This document shows, piece after piece, positions 43,899-52,443 of a DNA stretch of 64,000 nt; the stretch's first letter is position 1; each line of letters starts with the position of its first letter. The notes under the pieces were generated by a model that had not been told where the DNA came from, did no database searches, and saw only the letters and a list, made by a program, of their open reading frames with translations. The DNA is from JANLYC01 sp963750495 (GTDB lineage Bacteria; Actinomycetota; Actinomycetes; Propionibacteriales; Nocardioidaceae): the NCBI GenBank assembly GCA_963750495.1, contig CAVVQV010000004.1, forward strand, positions 372,001 through 436,000, given 5' to 3'. The translations under genes were made by a program, and so were the position numbers.

Positions 43899-44990
43899 TC
43901 AGCGCGACCACGTGCGCGCCACACGCTCGGCGAGAGCCGCCAGGCTGAGGTCCGGTTCCTCCATCGCCGCCTGGTCGCCCACCAGGTCGACCATCGCGTA
44001 GGCCGACTCGAGGCCCAGCGCCCGCATCTCGCGCGACCCGACCAGCACGCGTCCAGCCAGGGCGATGCAGGGACGGATGGCTTGCCCGGCCACGGCTGCG
44101 ACGCCGTAGGGCACCTTCCCCGACCGGGACTGGAAGTCGAAGGCCCCTTCCCCGGTGACAACCAGGTCGGCCCACTGACAGTGCTCAGCCAACCCCACCG
44201 CATCGCCGACGACCTCGACGCCGCCGACGCGGGTCGCGCCCAGCAGCATCAGGGCGAACCCGAGACCGCCGGCAGCGCCGGCGCCCTTCTGGTCGGCGAG
44301 CCTGCGATCGGTCAGGTCGGCAAGCCGCTCGAGCTGGGCGTCGACATGTTGCTTGCGCTCCTCCACGACCCCCTTCTGCGCCCCGTACACGTTCGTCGCG
44401 CCGCGCAGCCCCAGCAACGGGTTGTCGACGTCCGTGGCGATGGCCAGCTCCACCCCCTGGCAGCGGTCGGCGGCCCCGTCCAGGCGGACCGACGTCAGCA
44501 GCTCGAGCGCGTGCGGCCCGCCCTGGAGCGCCTCCTCCGGCTGCGCCGTCGCGCCCAGCGCGGCCAGCAACCCCGCCCCCGCGTCGTTCACGCCCCCGCC
44601 GCCGAGCCCCACGACGACCCGGCGCGCCCCGTCGTCGATCGCGGCGGCTATCAGCTGTCCGACGCCGTACGACGTGGCCCGTTCGGGATCACGCCGGGCG
44701 GATAGGTGCAGACCGCAGGCCTGCGCGGACTCGACGTACGCCGTGTCCTCGACCATCAGCACTCCGGTCGGTGCCTCGTCGCCGTACTGGTCGAGCACCG
44801 TGACCGACAGGACCTCACCGCCGAGTGAGGCGTGGAGCACGTCGACGAAGCCAGGGCCACCGTCCGACATCGGCACGAGGCGGATCTCGTCCCCGGGAGC
44901 GCGCCGCCGCCAGCCCTCCGCCATGGCCGCGGCCGCCTCGACAGCGGTGAGGGTGCCGCCGAAGGAGTCCGGGGCGAAGAGGACGCGCAT
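43899..44990 (-). CDS. Glycerate kinase (GlxK family)
   Basis: The 363-residue enzyme has LFAPDSFGGTLTAVEAAAAM, SDGGPGFVDVL, VGLGGGGVNDAGAGLLAALG and GEGAFDFQSRSGKVP, all hallmarks of glycerate 2- or 3-kinases of this family. It converts glycerate to a phosphoglycerate for central metabolism. The usual Lys after APDSF is Gly here, a small departure. It matches Rv2205c in position. It is divergent from the VanW gene across 166 bases. Confidence 0.9.
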   Translation of the reverse strand: MRVLFAPDSFGGTLTAVEAAAAMAEGWRRRAPGDEIRLVPMSDGGPGFVDVLHASLGGEVLSVTVLDQYGDEAPTGVLMVEDTAYVESAQACGLHLSARRDPERATSYGVGQLIAAAIDDGARRVVVGLGGGGVNDAGAGLLAALGATAQPEEALQGGPHALELLTSVRLDGAADRCQGVELAIATDVDNPLLGLRGATNVYGAQKGVVEERKQHVDAQLERLADLTDRRLADQKGAGAAGGLGFALMLLGATRVGGVEVVGDAVGLAEHCQWADLVVTGEGAFDFQSRSGKVPYGVAAVAGQAIRPCIALAGRVLVGSREMRALGLESAYAMVDLVGDQAAMEEPDLSLAALAERVARTWSR

Positions 44991-45156
44991 GCCGCCATCC
45001 TCGCAACCCCCGGCTCGCGGGGACGGCCCGGGTGCAAACGGTCGCCTCGGCAGCCTGCGGGCCGCCTGGCATTCGCATGGCGGCACCGGGCTGCCTATCC
45101 TGGCTGCACCGCCGCGCACGAGCCCACGCGACCAGAGATCGGGGTAGAGACACCTG

Positions 45157-46938
45157 ATGGCCGACCCGACTCCACCGGATGACTGGCGCGATGCGCGCGA
45201 AACGGTCCAGCTCGGTGCTGACGCCCCTGCCGGGCCGAGGCGACGCCGCTGGCCGTGGTTCGTCCTCGGCGGTGTCGCCGTCGCGATGGCTGCACTGTCG
45301 GTCGGCGCCTACGCCTTCGCCGGCGACCGCGTCCCGCACGGGACCCGCGTGGCCGGCATCGACATCGGCGGCCTCGACACCGAGCAGGCGCGAGCGAAGC
45401 TGTCCGTCCGGCTGGCCTCGGCAGCCGCGCAGCCCGTCACCTTCACGTATGGCGGACGTGCCTTCAACGTCGACCCGTCGGCCGCAGGCCTGTCGCTCGA
45501 CGTCGAGCAGACCGTCGACGACGCCGGCGGTGGCCGGTCGTGGAACCCCCTCCGCATCATCACGGTGCTGGCCGGTCCCGACCGGGACGTGGAGCCCGCG
45601 ATCGACGTCGACCGTGCCGCCCTCGCCGCCGCGGTGGCCGACATCGCCAGCACGGTCGACGCCACGAAGTCGGAGGGTGAGGTGCGGTTCGAAGGAACCC
45701 GGCCGGTGACCGAACAGCCGGTGGTCGGTGTCACGGTCGACCAGCCGGCCGCCGTCGAGGCCGCGGCCGCCGCGTACCTGAATGACACCCCGCAGGTCGG
45801 CCTGCCTGTCCAGGAGTCGCAGCCGGCGCTCGCGGGGTCGGAGCTTCGCGACTTCGTCGACGACCGGGCCGCCCCCGCGGTCGCGACACCACTCCGGCTC
45901 ACGCTGCCGGGCCAGACCTTGGTCCTACGTCCGCGGCAGTTCGCACCGGCCCTCAGCTTTGTGGTCGAGGACGGGAAGATCGTCCCGAAGGTCGACGCGG
46001 ACGTGCTGGCCCGCCGTACCCGCCCGGTCTTGGCCGCGATCACCGACCGGCCGCAGGACGCGACGCTCGTGTTACGCGGTGGCAAGCCCGTGGTGGTCGC
46101 AGGCAAGCCAGGGGTCACCGTCGAGCCCACCGAGGTCGCGGACGCCGTGCTCGCGCGGGCGAATGAGCCGAGCACGCGCTCGGTGGAGGTCGGCACATCG
46201 ACAGCGCAGCCCGAGGTGACCGTTCGCGACCTCAGACGGCTCGGGGTCAAGGAAGAGGTGAGCAGCTTCGTCACCTACTTTCCGTACGCCGAGTACCGCA
46301 ACATCAACCAGGGACGCGCTGCCGAGCTCATCGACGGCACGTTGCTGCGACCTGGTGACCTGTTCTCGTTCAACGACACGGTGGGCGAACGAACCGAGGC
46401 GAACGGCTTCACCACCGGGTTCATCATCAGCAACGGCGTCTTCGCCGAGGACCTCGGCGGCGGCGTGTCACAGGTGGTCACGACGACGTACAACGCCGCC
46501 TTCTTCGCCGGACTGAAGGACGTCACCCACACGCCACACAGCTTCTACATCGACCGCTACCCGTTGGGCCGGGAGGCCACCGTGGCGTGGCCGACGGTGG
46601 ACCTGAAGTTCCGCAACACCACCCCGTACGGAGTGCTCGTCCATGCCTGGGTGGTGCCGTCCACGTCGGCGTCCTACGGGGAGATGCACGTGCAGATGTT
46701 CTCGACGAGGTACTGGGACATCACGGCGGGCGTCTCCAACCGGTACGCCACTACGTCTCCGGACACCCGCTACGACCCGTCCGACACGTGTGTGGCGAAC
46801 ACGGGCTACAGCGGGTTCCAGGTCGACGTCTACCGCTACTTCCGCCGGGTCGGCTCGACGGAGCTGGTCAAGAAGGAGACCGACCACGTCGTCTACACGC
46901 CCTCCGACACCGTCATCTGCTCTGCCCCTCCGGGCTGA
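45157..46938 (+). CDS. VanW family protein with peptidoglycan-binding repeats
   Basis: The 593-residue exported membrane-anchored protein has a TM helix at about 32-55 (WFVLGGVAVAMAALSVGAYA), two PG_binding_4-type repeats (about 60-350) and a C-terminal VanW domain (about 365-590) with RNINQGRAAELIDGTLLRPG, FSFNDTVG and GGVSQVVTTTYNAAFFAGL. VanW is common in cell-wall contexts; its catalytic role is unclear. A palindromic element begins eight bases after the stop. Confidence 0.92.
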   Translation: MADPTPPDDWRDARETVQLGADAPAGPRRRRWPWFVLGGVAVAMAALSVGAYAFAGDRVPHGTRVAGIDIGGLDTEQARAKLSVRLASAAAQPVTFTYGGRAFNVDPSAAGLSLDVEQTVDDAGGGRSWNPLRIITVLAGPDRDVEPAIDVDRAALAAAVADIASTVDATKSEGEVRFEGTRPVTEQPVVGVTVDQPAAVEAAAAAYLNDTPQVGLPVQESQPALAGSELRDFVDDRAAPAVATPLRLTLPGQTLVLRPRQFAPALSFVVEDGKIVPKVDADVLARRTRPVLAAITDRPQDATLVLRGGKPVVVAGKPGVTVEPTEVADAVLARANEPSTRSVEVGTSTAQPEVTVRDLRRLGVKEEVSSFVTYFPYAEYRNINQGRAAELIDGTLLRPGDLFSFNDTVGERTEANGFTTGFIISNGVFAEDLGGGVSQVVTTTYNAAFFAGLKDVTHTPHSFYIDRYPLGREATVAWPTVDLKFRNTTPYGVLVHAWVVPSTSASYGEMHVQMFSTRYWDITAGVSNRYATTSPDTRYDPSDTCVANTGYSGFQVDVYRYFRRVGSTELVKKETDHVVYTPSDTVICSAPPG

Positions 46939-46945
46939 GCCCTGG

Positions 46946-47038
46946 TGGCCCTCCGCGTTTGCCTAGTTCACAAGCCAGCTGGCTTGTGAACTAGGCCAAC
47001 GTGCCGCGGGGACTGAGTATCTGCCTTGCCGACTCTCC
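46946..47038. repeat. 93-bp palindromic intergenic element, copy 2
   Basis: An eight-base flank TGGCCCTC is followed by a 50-bp palindrome (46954-47003, two mismatches in the right arm, centre GC) and a 35-base tail with GGGGACTGAGTATCTGCC. It lies eight bases after the VanW stop and 69 bases before an acetyltransferase gene. Confidence 0.88.
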
Positions 47039-47106
47039 GCCAGAGGACACCACCCACGGGCGCACCCACACGATCCGTAGTCCGGCACCGCGACTAGAGT
47101 CCCGTC

Positions 47107-47985
47107 GTGCTGATTCGCCCCATGACGTACGACGACGTGCCCGCCGTCGACACCGTGACAGCCACCGCGTTCCACGACCTCGACGTGCGGACGAGACCGG
47201 CCGACTGGCCGACCCCGGAGCCGCGCAGCACGGCCCGCTCCCAACTGTGGCAGCGCCGCCTGAACCACATCATCGAGCACGACGGACCCGGTTGCTGGGT
47301 CGCCGAGGACGACTCCGGGGAGGTCGTCGGTGTCGTGGCGGCGATCCTGCGCGACGGACTGTGGTGCCTCTCGACGTACGCCGTCCGACCGGGTGGCCAG
47401 ACGCTCGGCGTCGGCAAGCAGCTCCTCGACGCGGCACTCGGCTACGGCGCCCCGGACTCCCCCGGCTTCATCTGTTCGTCACACGACCCCAGGGCCGTAC
47501 GCCGCTACCGCCTGGCGGGGTTCGACCTGCACCCGGCGATGCTGCTGTGGGGAGCTGTGAACCGATCGGCTCTGCCTGTCCTGCCAACGCTGCGCGAAGG
47601 CGGCCCGGCCGACCTCGAACTGCTCGACGATGTCGACCGCGTCTCCCGTGGCGCCGGCCACGGCGTCGACCACACCGTCATGCTCGAGCAGTACGCGCTG
47701 CGCGTGATCGAGGACGGCCAGCGGATCGGCTATGTCTACCTCTACGCCGCAGGCGGCCCGTACCTCTTGGCCGCCACCGACAGCGCCACCGCTGCCGTGC
47801 TCCTCTGGGCCGCCTTGGCCGAGGCCGGCGACGCCCCCGTCGACGTCGACCACCTCACCAGCCACCACGGCTGGGCGATCGACGTCGGCCTGCGTGCCGG
47901 TCTCCAGGTGCACAACCGGGGGTACCTGGCCCTGCGCGGCATGTCACCCCCACCGGCGTACCTCCCGTCGGGGCACTTCCTCTAG
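47107..47985 (+). CDS. GNAT family acetyltransferase
   Basis: The 292-residue protein has an N-terminal GNAT domain (about 1-150) with VRPGGQTLGVGKQLLDAALG as the acetyl-CoA loop and YRLAGFDLHPAM. The second half (160-290) looks like a partial or degenerate second GNAT domain. The GTG at 47107 starts it. The substrate is unknown. Its stop is the first base triplet of a 14-bp tandem repeat. Confidence 0.8.
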   Translation: MLIRPMTYDDVPAVDTVTATAFHDLDVRTRPADWPTPEPRSTARSQLWQRRLNHIIEHDGPGCWVAEDDSGEVVGVVAAILRDGLWCLSTYAVRPGGQTLGVGKQLLDAALGYGAPDSPGFICSSHDPRAVRRYRLAGFDLHPAMLLWGAVNRSALPVLPTLREGGPADLELLDDVDRVSRGAGHGVDHTVMLEQYALRVIEDGQRIGYVYLYAAGGPYLLAATDSATAAVLLWAALAEAGDAPVDVDHLTSHHGWAIDVGLRAGLQVHNRGYLALRGMSPPPAYLPSGHFL

Positions 47986-48024
47986 CAGAGCAGCCCTAGC
48001 AGAGCAGCCCTAGCAGAGCAGCTC
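47983..48024. repeat. 14-bp tandem repeat, three units
   Basis: TAGCAGAGCAGCCC is repeated twice exactly (47983-47996, 47997-48010) and once with one change (48011-48024). The TAG of the first unit is the acetyltransferase stop codon, and each unit carries a TAG in the same relation, giving safety stops in shifted frames. The rest of the gap to 48206 shows no gene. Confidence 0.85.
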
Positions 48025-48206
48025 TGGCAACGCAGCTGAGCCAGCGTGAGCGGCACGGCCGACACCTGCCGTGCCGATGCGAACCCGGCGATGATGTCGT
48101 CCCGAATCGGGGTACGGCACCATGTCAGCACGCTGCCCGTTGTTGAGTGCGCCTGAAGACTCGCTGAACCTCTGCATGAGTGCAACGACTGCGGGTATCG
48201 AAAGGC

Positions 48207-48456
48207 ATGGCCTTGTTCGCCCCCCAGTCCCTACGCCAGTACGCCTTCATCGCCGACGGCGAACGTGGCGCGCTGGTGGGGCCGCAGGGCGACGTCGCTT
48301 TCATGTGCGTCCCACGCTGGCACGACGACGCCGCCTTCGCGTCCCTGATCGGCGGTGACGGCCACTTCACGCGCCCTGTTGATCGAGACCGCCAGCCGGC
48401 TGTCACGACCACCTGACCCCGACCCGTTCGACAACCCAGAAGGGACATCCCTGTGA
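48207..48456 (+). pseudogene. GH15-like glycoside hydrolase gene collapsed by internal deletion
   Basis: The first 55 codons from ATG 48207 read MALFAPQSLRQYAFIADGER, followed by GALVGPQGDVAFMCVPRWHD and DAAFASLIGG, which matches the start of GH15 glucoamylase/trehalase-like proteins of about 600 residues. The frame then stops at 48416. A second frame gives ALLIETASRLSRPPDPDPFD to a stop at 48454-48456 that overlaps the next gene's GTG. The middle of the gene is missing. Confidence 0.72.
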
Positions 48457-49475
48457 CCCCTCCCGAGACTGCCCGCGTCATCGTCGTGACCGGAGCAACC
48501 GGCGGCATCGGCCGCGCCACGGCCCGCGCCTTCGCGACGCGCGGCGCATCGGTCGCCCTCCTCGCCCGCGGCAAGCGAGGCCTTGACGCCGCCGAGCAGG
48601 ACGTCCGGGAGGCCGGCGGTACGGCGCTGAGCATTTCGCTCGACGTCAGCGACCCGGACGCGGTCGAGGCCGCTGCCGAGCAGGTCGAGCGTGAGCTCGG
48701 GCCGATCGACGTCTGGGTGAATGTCGCGTTCACGTCGGTGTTCGCACCGTTCACCGAGATCGAGCCGGAGGAGTTCCGGCGCGTCACCGACGTGAACTAC
48801 CACGGCTACGTCTACGCGACCCGGGCGGCGCTCAAGCGGATGCTGCCACGAGACCGCGGCGCCATCGTGCAGGTGGGCTCGACGCTGGCCTACCGCGGTA
48901 TCCCCTTGCAAAGCGCGTACTGCGGCTCCAAGCACGCCCTCCAGGGCTTCCATGAGTCCCTTCGCACCGAGCTGCTCCACGACCGCAGCAACGTGCACGT
49001 GACGATGGTCCAGATGCCGGCCGTCAACACGCCGCAGTTCTCGTGGGTGCTGTCGCGGTTGCCCAAGCAGGCGCAGCCCGTCCCACCGATCTACCAGCCC
49101 GAGGTTGCAGCCAGGGCCGTCGTGTACGCCGCCGACCACCCCAGGCGACGCGAGTACTGGGTCGGCGCCAGCACCATGGGCACGCTCGTCGCGAACGCCG
49201 TCGCGCCCGGCCTGCTCGACCGCTACCTGGCGCGGACCGGCTACAGCTCACAGCAGACGAAGGACGAGCGCCCGGCCGACCAGCCGGCGAACCTCTGGGA
49301 GCCTGCGGACGGCGAGTCAGGCCACGACTTCGGCGCCCATGGGATCTTCGACGACCAGGCGAGTCCCCGGTCGCTGCAGCTGTGGGCCTCTCAGCACCAC
49401 GGGGTCGTCCTGGGCGCCCTGGGTGCCGGGGTGGGTCTTGGCATCGGCGCACTCAGCAAGTGGGTACGCCGATGA
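48453..49475 (+). CDS. Short-chain dehydrogenase with C-terminal extension
   Basis: The 340-residue protein has a Rossmann TGATGGIGRATA, the catalytic YCGSKHA and Ser in VGSTLAYRG. After about residue 250 there is an extension with a Gly-rich, probably membrane-bound segment (VVLGALGAGVGLGIGAL). Its GTG overlaps the stop of the collapsed GH15 gene, so it was coupled to it. The next small gene is coupled through ATGA. The substrate is unknown. Confidence 0.85.
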   Translation: MTPPETARVIVVTGATGGIGRATARAFATRGASVALLARGKRGLDAAEQDVREAGGTALSISLDVSDPDAVEAAAEQVERELGPIDVWVNVAFTSVFAPFTEIEPEEFRRVTDVNYHGYVYATRAALKRMLPRDRGAIVQVGSTLAYRGIPLQSAYCGSKHALQGFHESLRTELLHDRSNVHVTMVQMPAVNTPQFSWVLSRLPKQAQPVPPIYQPEVAARAVVYAADHPRRREYWVGASTMGTLVANAVAPGLLDRYLARTGYSSQQTKDERPADQPANLWEPADGESGHDFGAHGIFDDQASPRSLQLWASQHHGVVLGALGAGVGLGIGALSKWVRR

Positions 49476-49789
49476 GGTGGGCCTCGGCCACGCGGGTGCT
49501 GCTCGGAGCAGTCCAGGTGGTCCGGCCGCAACTGGCGGCTCGCGACGGCGTCGATGACGAGCTGACGATCCGGGCCATCCGCGTGCTGGGCGCCCGCGAC
49601 ATGGCCCAGGGGGTGATCACGCTGGTCCGGCCGAGTCGGCGGGTGATCAGCCTCGGCGTCGTGGTCGACACGATCCATGCCCTGTCGATGGTAGGACTGG
49701 CGGTCGTCGACGAGCGCCGACGTGCAACCGCGCTCGCGAGCGCGGCCAACGCAGCCGGCTTCGCGCTGGCCGGTCTGCGGGCGGACTAG
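49472..49789 (+). CDS. Small hypothetical membrane-associated protein
   Basis: The 105-residue protein has moderately hydrophobic stretches (VISLGVVVDTIHALSMVGLA and ASAANAAGFALAGL) but no recognised motif. It starts at the ATG overlapping the SDR stop (ATGA), so it is likely part of the same function. The gene before nadA is separated by 119 bases. Confidence 0.6.
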   Translation: MRWASATRVLLGAVQVVRPQLAARDGVDDELTIRAIRVLGARDMAQGVITLVRPSRRVISLGVVVDTIHALSMVGLAVVDERRRATALASAANAAGFALAGLRAD

Positions 49790-49908
49790 CTCCCGGAGGC
49801 CGAGGTCAGGGCTGCGCCGTGCCCTGAGACCGCTGACGTCGTACGCCGTCGCGCCTCCTAGACTGCTAGCCCCAGGATCGTGTGACATCCACGACGCGAG
49901 GTACTCCG

Positions 49909-51081
49909 GTGACCCCTGCTCCGTCTCTGCCCCTACTCGTCCTCGGCCGCGATGCGGACCCGCACGCAGAGCGGGGCGTCGAGTGTCCGGGCGGGCTGCC
50001 GCCGGCGTCCGACCCCGACCTGGTCGCGAGGGCCGCCGCCGCCAAGCGCGCCCTCGGAGACCGGTTGTTCGTGCTGGGGCACCACTACCAGCGCGATGAG
50101 GTGATCGCGTTCGCCGACGTGACAGGAGACTCCTTCAAGCTGGCCCGGGACGCCGCCGCCCGGCCTGCGGCCGAGTACATCGTGTTCTGCGGTGTGCACT
50201 TCATGGCCGAGTCGGCCGACATCCTGACCGGACCGGAGCAGCGGGTGATCCTTCCGGACCTTGCGGCCGGGTGCTCCATGGCGGACATGGCCCGACTGGC
50301 CCAGGTCGAGGACGCCTGGGACGCGCTGACCGATGCGGGCGTCGCCGACGTCACGGTCCCGGTCACGTACATGAACTCCTCAGCCGACATCAAGGCCTTC
50401 TGCGGTCGCAACGGCGGTGCCGTGTGTACGTCGTCGAACGCCAAGACGGCCCTGACGTGGGCGTACGATCAGGGCGAGAAAGTGCTGTTCCTGCCCGACC
50501 AGCACCTCGGGCGCAACACCGCCGTCCTGGAGCTGGGGCTCTCGCTCGAGGACTGCGTCGTCTATGACCCGCGTCGGCCGATGGGTGGGTTGACCGCGGA
50601 GGAGCTGCGAGACGCCCGGATGATCCTGTGGCGCGGCCACTGCTCGGTGCACGGCCGGTTCAGCGCGGCGAGTGTCGACGACGTACGCCGAGCCGTCCCC
50701 GACGTGAACGTGCTCGTCCATCCGGAGTGCACGCACGAGGTCGTCACGAAGGCCGACCTGGTCGGATCCACCGAGTTCATCATCCAGACGCTCGAGGCGG
50801 CTGAGCCGGGCTCTGCGTGGGCGATCGGCACCGAGCTCAACCTGGTGCAGCGGTTGGCCAACGCGCATCCGGACAAGCGCGTGATGTTCCTCGACAAGAC
50901 CATTTGCTTCTGCTCGACCATGAACCGGATCGACCTGCCGCACCTCGTCTGGACGCTGGAGAACCTGCAGGCCGGCAACGTCGTCAACGTGATCGAGGTC
51001 GATCCTGAGACCGGGAGCTGGGCCAAGGTCGCGCTGGACCGGATGCTCGCGCTGCCGTCGGCCACCTCAGCCAAGGACTGA
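49909..51081 (+). CDS. nadA: Quinolinate synthase
   Basis: The 390-residue enzyme condenses iminoaspartate with dihydroxyacetone phosphate in NAD synthesis, using a 4Fe-4S cluster. Motifs are VLGHHYQRDEVIAFAD, NSSADIKAFCG, FLPDQHLGRNT and VHPECTHEV; the three cluster Cys lie in VFCGVHFM, PECTHEV and ICFCSTMN. A GTG at 49909 follows GAGGT; a GTG at 49882 is possible. nadB and nadC are not present in the window. Confidence 0.95.
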   Translation: MTPAPSLPLLVLGRDADPHAERGVECPGGLPPASDPDLVARAAAAKRALGDRLFVLGHHYQRDEVIAFADVTGDSFKLARDAAARPAAEYIVFCGVHFMAESADILTGPEQRVILPDLAAGCSMADMARLAQVEDAWDALTDAGVADVTVPVTYMNSSADIKAFCGRNGGAVCTSSNAKTALTWAYDQGEKVLFLPDQHLGRNTAVLELGLSLEDCVVYDPRRPMGGLTAEELRDARMILWRGHCSVHGRFSAASVDDVRRAVPDVNVLVHPECTHEVVTKADLVGSTEFIIQTLEAAEPGSAWAIGTELNLVQRLANAHPDKRVMFLDKTICFCSTMNRIDLPHLVWTLENLQAGNVVNVIEVDPETGSWAKVALDRMLALPSATSAKD

Positions 51082-51128
51082 GTCTGTTGGGGACTGTTGG
51101 GGACTGCTGAAGGCTGCTGGGACTGCTC

Positions 51129-51731
51129 GTGGACCTCTCGCATCTGCCGCGCCTGACGCGCCTGGTCGAACCGACGACTGAGCGACTCGTCATGCGGGCG
51201 TGGCGGGCGTCGGACCGGGACGCCTTTGCGGCATTGAACGCCGACCCCGAGGTGATGCGCTACTTCCCGGGACCCCAGACCCGGGCCGAGAGTGACGGCT
51301 TCGCTGACCGGATCGAAGCGCGCATGGCGGAGCTCGGGTACGGGCTGTGGGCACTCGAGCCCGTCGAGACGGGATCGTTCGTCGGGTTCACCGGCCTGAA
51401 CCCGATGCCGCCCGGAGTCCCGGGCTCGGGAGGTATCGAGGTGGGCTGGCGGCTGGCCCGGTCGGCGTGGGGGTACGGCTATGCGACGGAGGCCGGACGC
51501 GCCGCGCTGGCGGTGGCGTTCGACCTGGCGGCGTACGACGAGGTCTGGTCCCTGACGGCCACGATCAACGCAGCCTCCCGGGCGGTGATGGAGCGGTTGG
51601 GCCTTCGGCAGGTGGCGACCACGCTGCATCCGGCACTCGACCCGGACAGCCCGATCGCCGAGCACGTCTTCTACCGGATCACCCGGGCGGAGTACTCGCG
51701 TCATCGGGTGGAGCCGGCGACCTGGACCTAG
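51129..51731 (+). CDS. RimJ/RimL-like GNAT acetyltransferase
   Basis: The 200-residue protein has the GNAT core: TERLVMRAWRASDRDAFAAL, EVGWRLARSAWGYGYATEAG (acetyl-CoA loop) and INAASRAVMERLGLRQVA. This subfamily acetylates ribosomal-protein N-termini or small molecules. The GTG at 51129 follows a G-rich spacer (two CTGTTGGGGA units at 51084-51103). The last six bases are part of palindromic element copy 3. Confidence 0.86.
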   Translation: MDLSHLPRLTRLVEPTTERLVMRAWRASDRDAFAALNADPEVMRYFPGPQTRAESDGFADRIEARMAELGYGLWALEPVETGSFVGFTGLNPMPPGVPGSGGIEVGWRLARSAWGYGYATEAGRAALAVAFDLAAYDEVWSLTATINAASRAVMERLGLRQVATTLHPALDPDSPIAEHVFYRITRAEYSRHRVEPATWT

Positions 51732-51818
51732 CCCCCGAGGCAGACGCGCTGTTCCCAAGGCGCGTTTGCCTTGTGAACAAGCCACCTGGCTTGTGAACTA
51801 GGCAAACGCGGAGGGCCA
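51726..51818. repeat. 93-bp palindromic intergenic element, copy 3 (inverted)
   Basis: The palindrome lies at 51761-51810 and ends with GAGGGCCA, the complement of the TGGCCCTC flank of copies 2 and 4, so this copy is inverted. Its left arm contains a block of eight changed bases (TTGTGAAC for TAGTTCAC), which would open the stem. The tail (complement) still reads CCTTGGG and TCTGCCT. It overlaps the GNAT stop. Confidence 0.82.
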
Positions 51819-51845
51819 GAGAGGCAGGGACGGAGGGCAGGAAAA

Positions 51846-51871
51846 GGGGGTGGGGTGGGGTGGGGTGGGGG
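51846..51871 (+). repeat. G-rich tract able to form a G-quadruplex
   Basis: Five runs of four or five G separated by single T lie here, right next to the PspAB stop. One such run per four-stranded stack would give a compact quadruplex on the plus strand. It is a microsatellite and may vary in length. Confidence 0.85.
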
Positions 51872-52441
51872 TCAGAGGCCGGGGGCGTTGAAGAGTGCCA
51901 TCCACCGGGACAGGTCCGGCTCGATCGGCATGTCACCGTCGAGAACGCCGCGCATCTGCAGCTCCAGCGAGTTGTCGCGCTGCTGCGCACCGACCGGGGC
52001 GAACGGGTAGAACGTGCCCTGCTTGTAGAGGTAGACCAGCGCGAACCGGCGGTCGTCCGGACCGGCGAACGTCACCAGCGAGCACAGCAGCGACGGGCCG
52101 AAGCCGGCGTTCTCCAGCGCCGAGTTCACCGCATGTACGTCGGTGATCAGGTCGGAGACAGCCGTGGGATCTGCGCGGCAGACCAGCCACGTGTAGCCGA
52201 ACTCGTCGGTCGTTCGCTCGACCTTGGGGCCGGCGTCGGCGTCGAGCAGCTCCTGGACGTCGGACTGCGCGGTGGCGAACGCCCCACCCTCGGCCTGCCG
52301 GTAGCAGACCGAGGCGACGCCCGTCGGCTTGAACCCGGTCGCCGCCTCGAGCGTGATCGCCGCCGACGGAACCGCGAACAGGTTGTCGAGGTTGGCTGCC
52401 GGGGGTTCGCTGCGTCCGAAGACGTTACGGAACAGCTTCAC
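51872..52441 (-). CDS. pspAB: PspA-associated protein PspAB
   Basis: The 189-residue protein starts LFRNVFGRSEPPAANLDNLF and continues AVPSAAITLEAATGFKPTGV, the pattern of PspAB. It has no membrane segment or catalytic motif. It is located behind htpX by two bases and with pspA and pspAA, as in the family's usual context. It probably assists PspA in envelope stress. Confidence 0.85.
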   Translation of the reverse strand: MKLFRNVFGRSEPPAANLDNLFAVPSAAITLEAATGFKPTGVASVCYRQAEGGAFATAQSDVQELLDADAGPKVERTTDEFGYTWLVCRADPTAVSDLITDVHAVNSALENAGFGPSLLCSLVTFAGPDDRRFALVYLYKQGTFYPFAPVGAQQRDNSLELQMRGVLDGDMPIEPDLSRWMALFNAPGL

Positions 52442-52443
52442 AC

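Noticed and set aside
43899..44990. Broken glycerate kinase because of the missing lysine after APDSF
   Set aside because: All other family motifs are intact and the frame is full length, so one changed residue is not enough to call it inactive.
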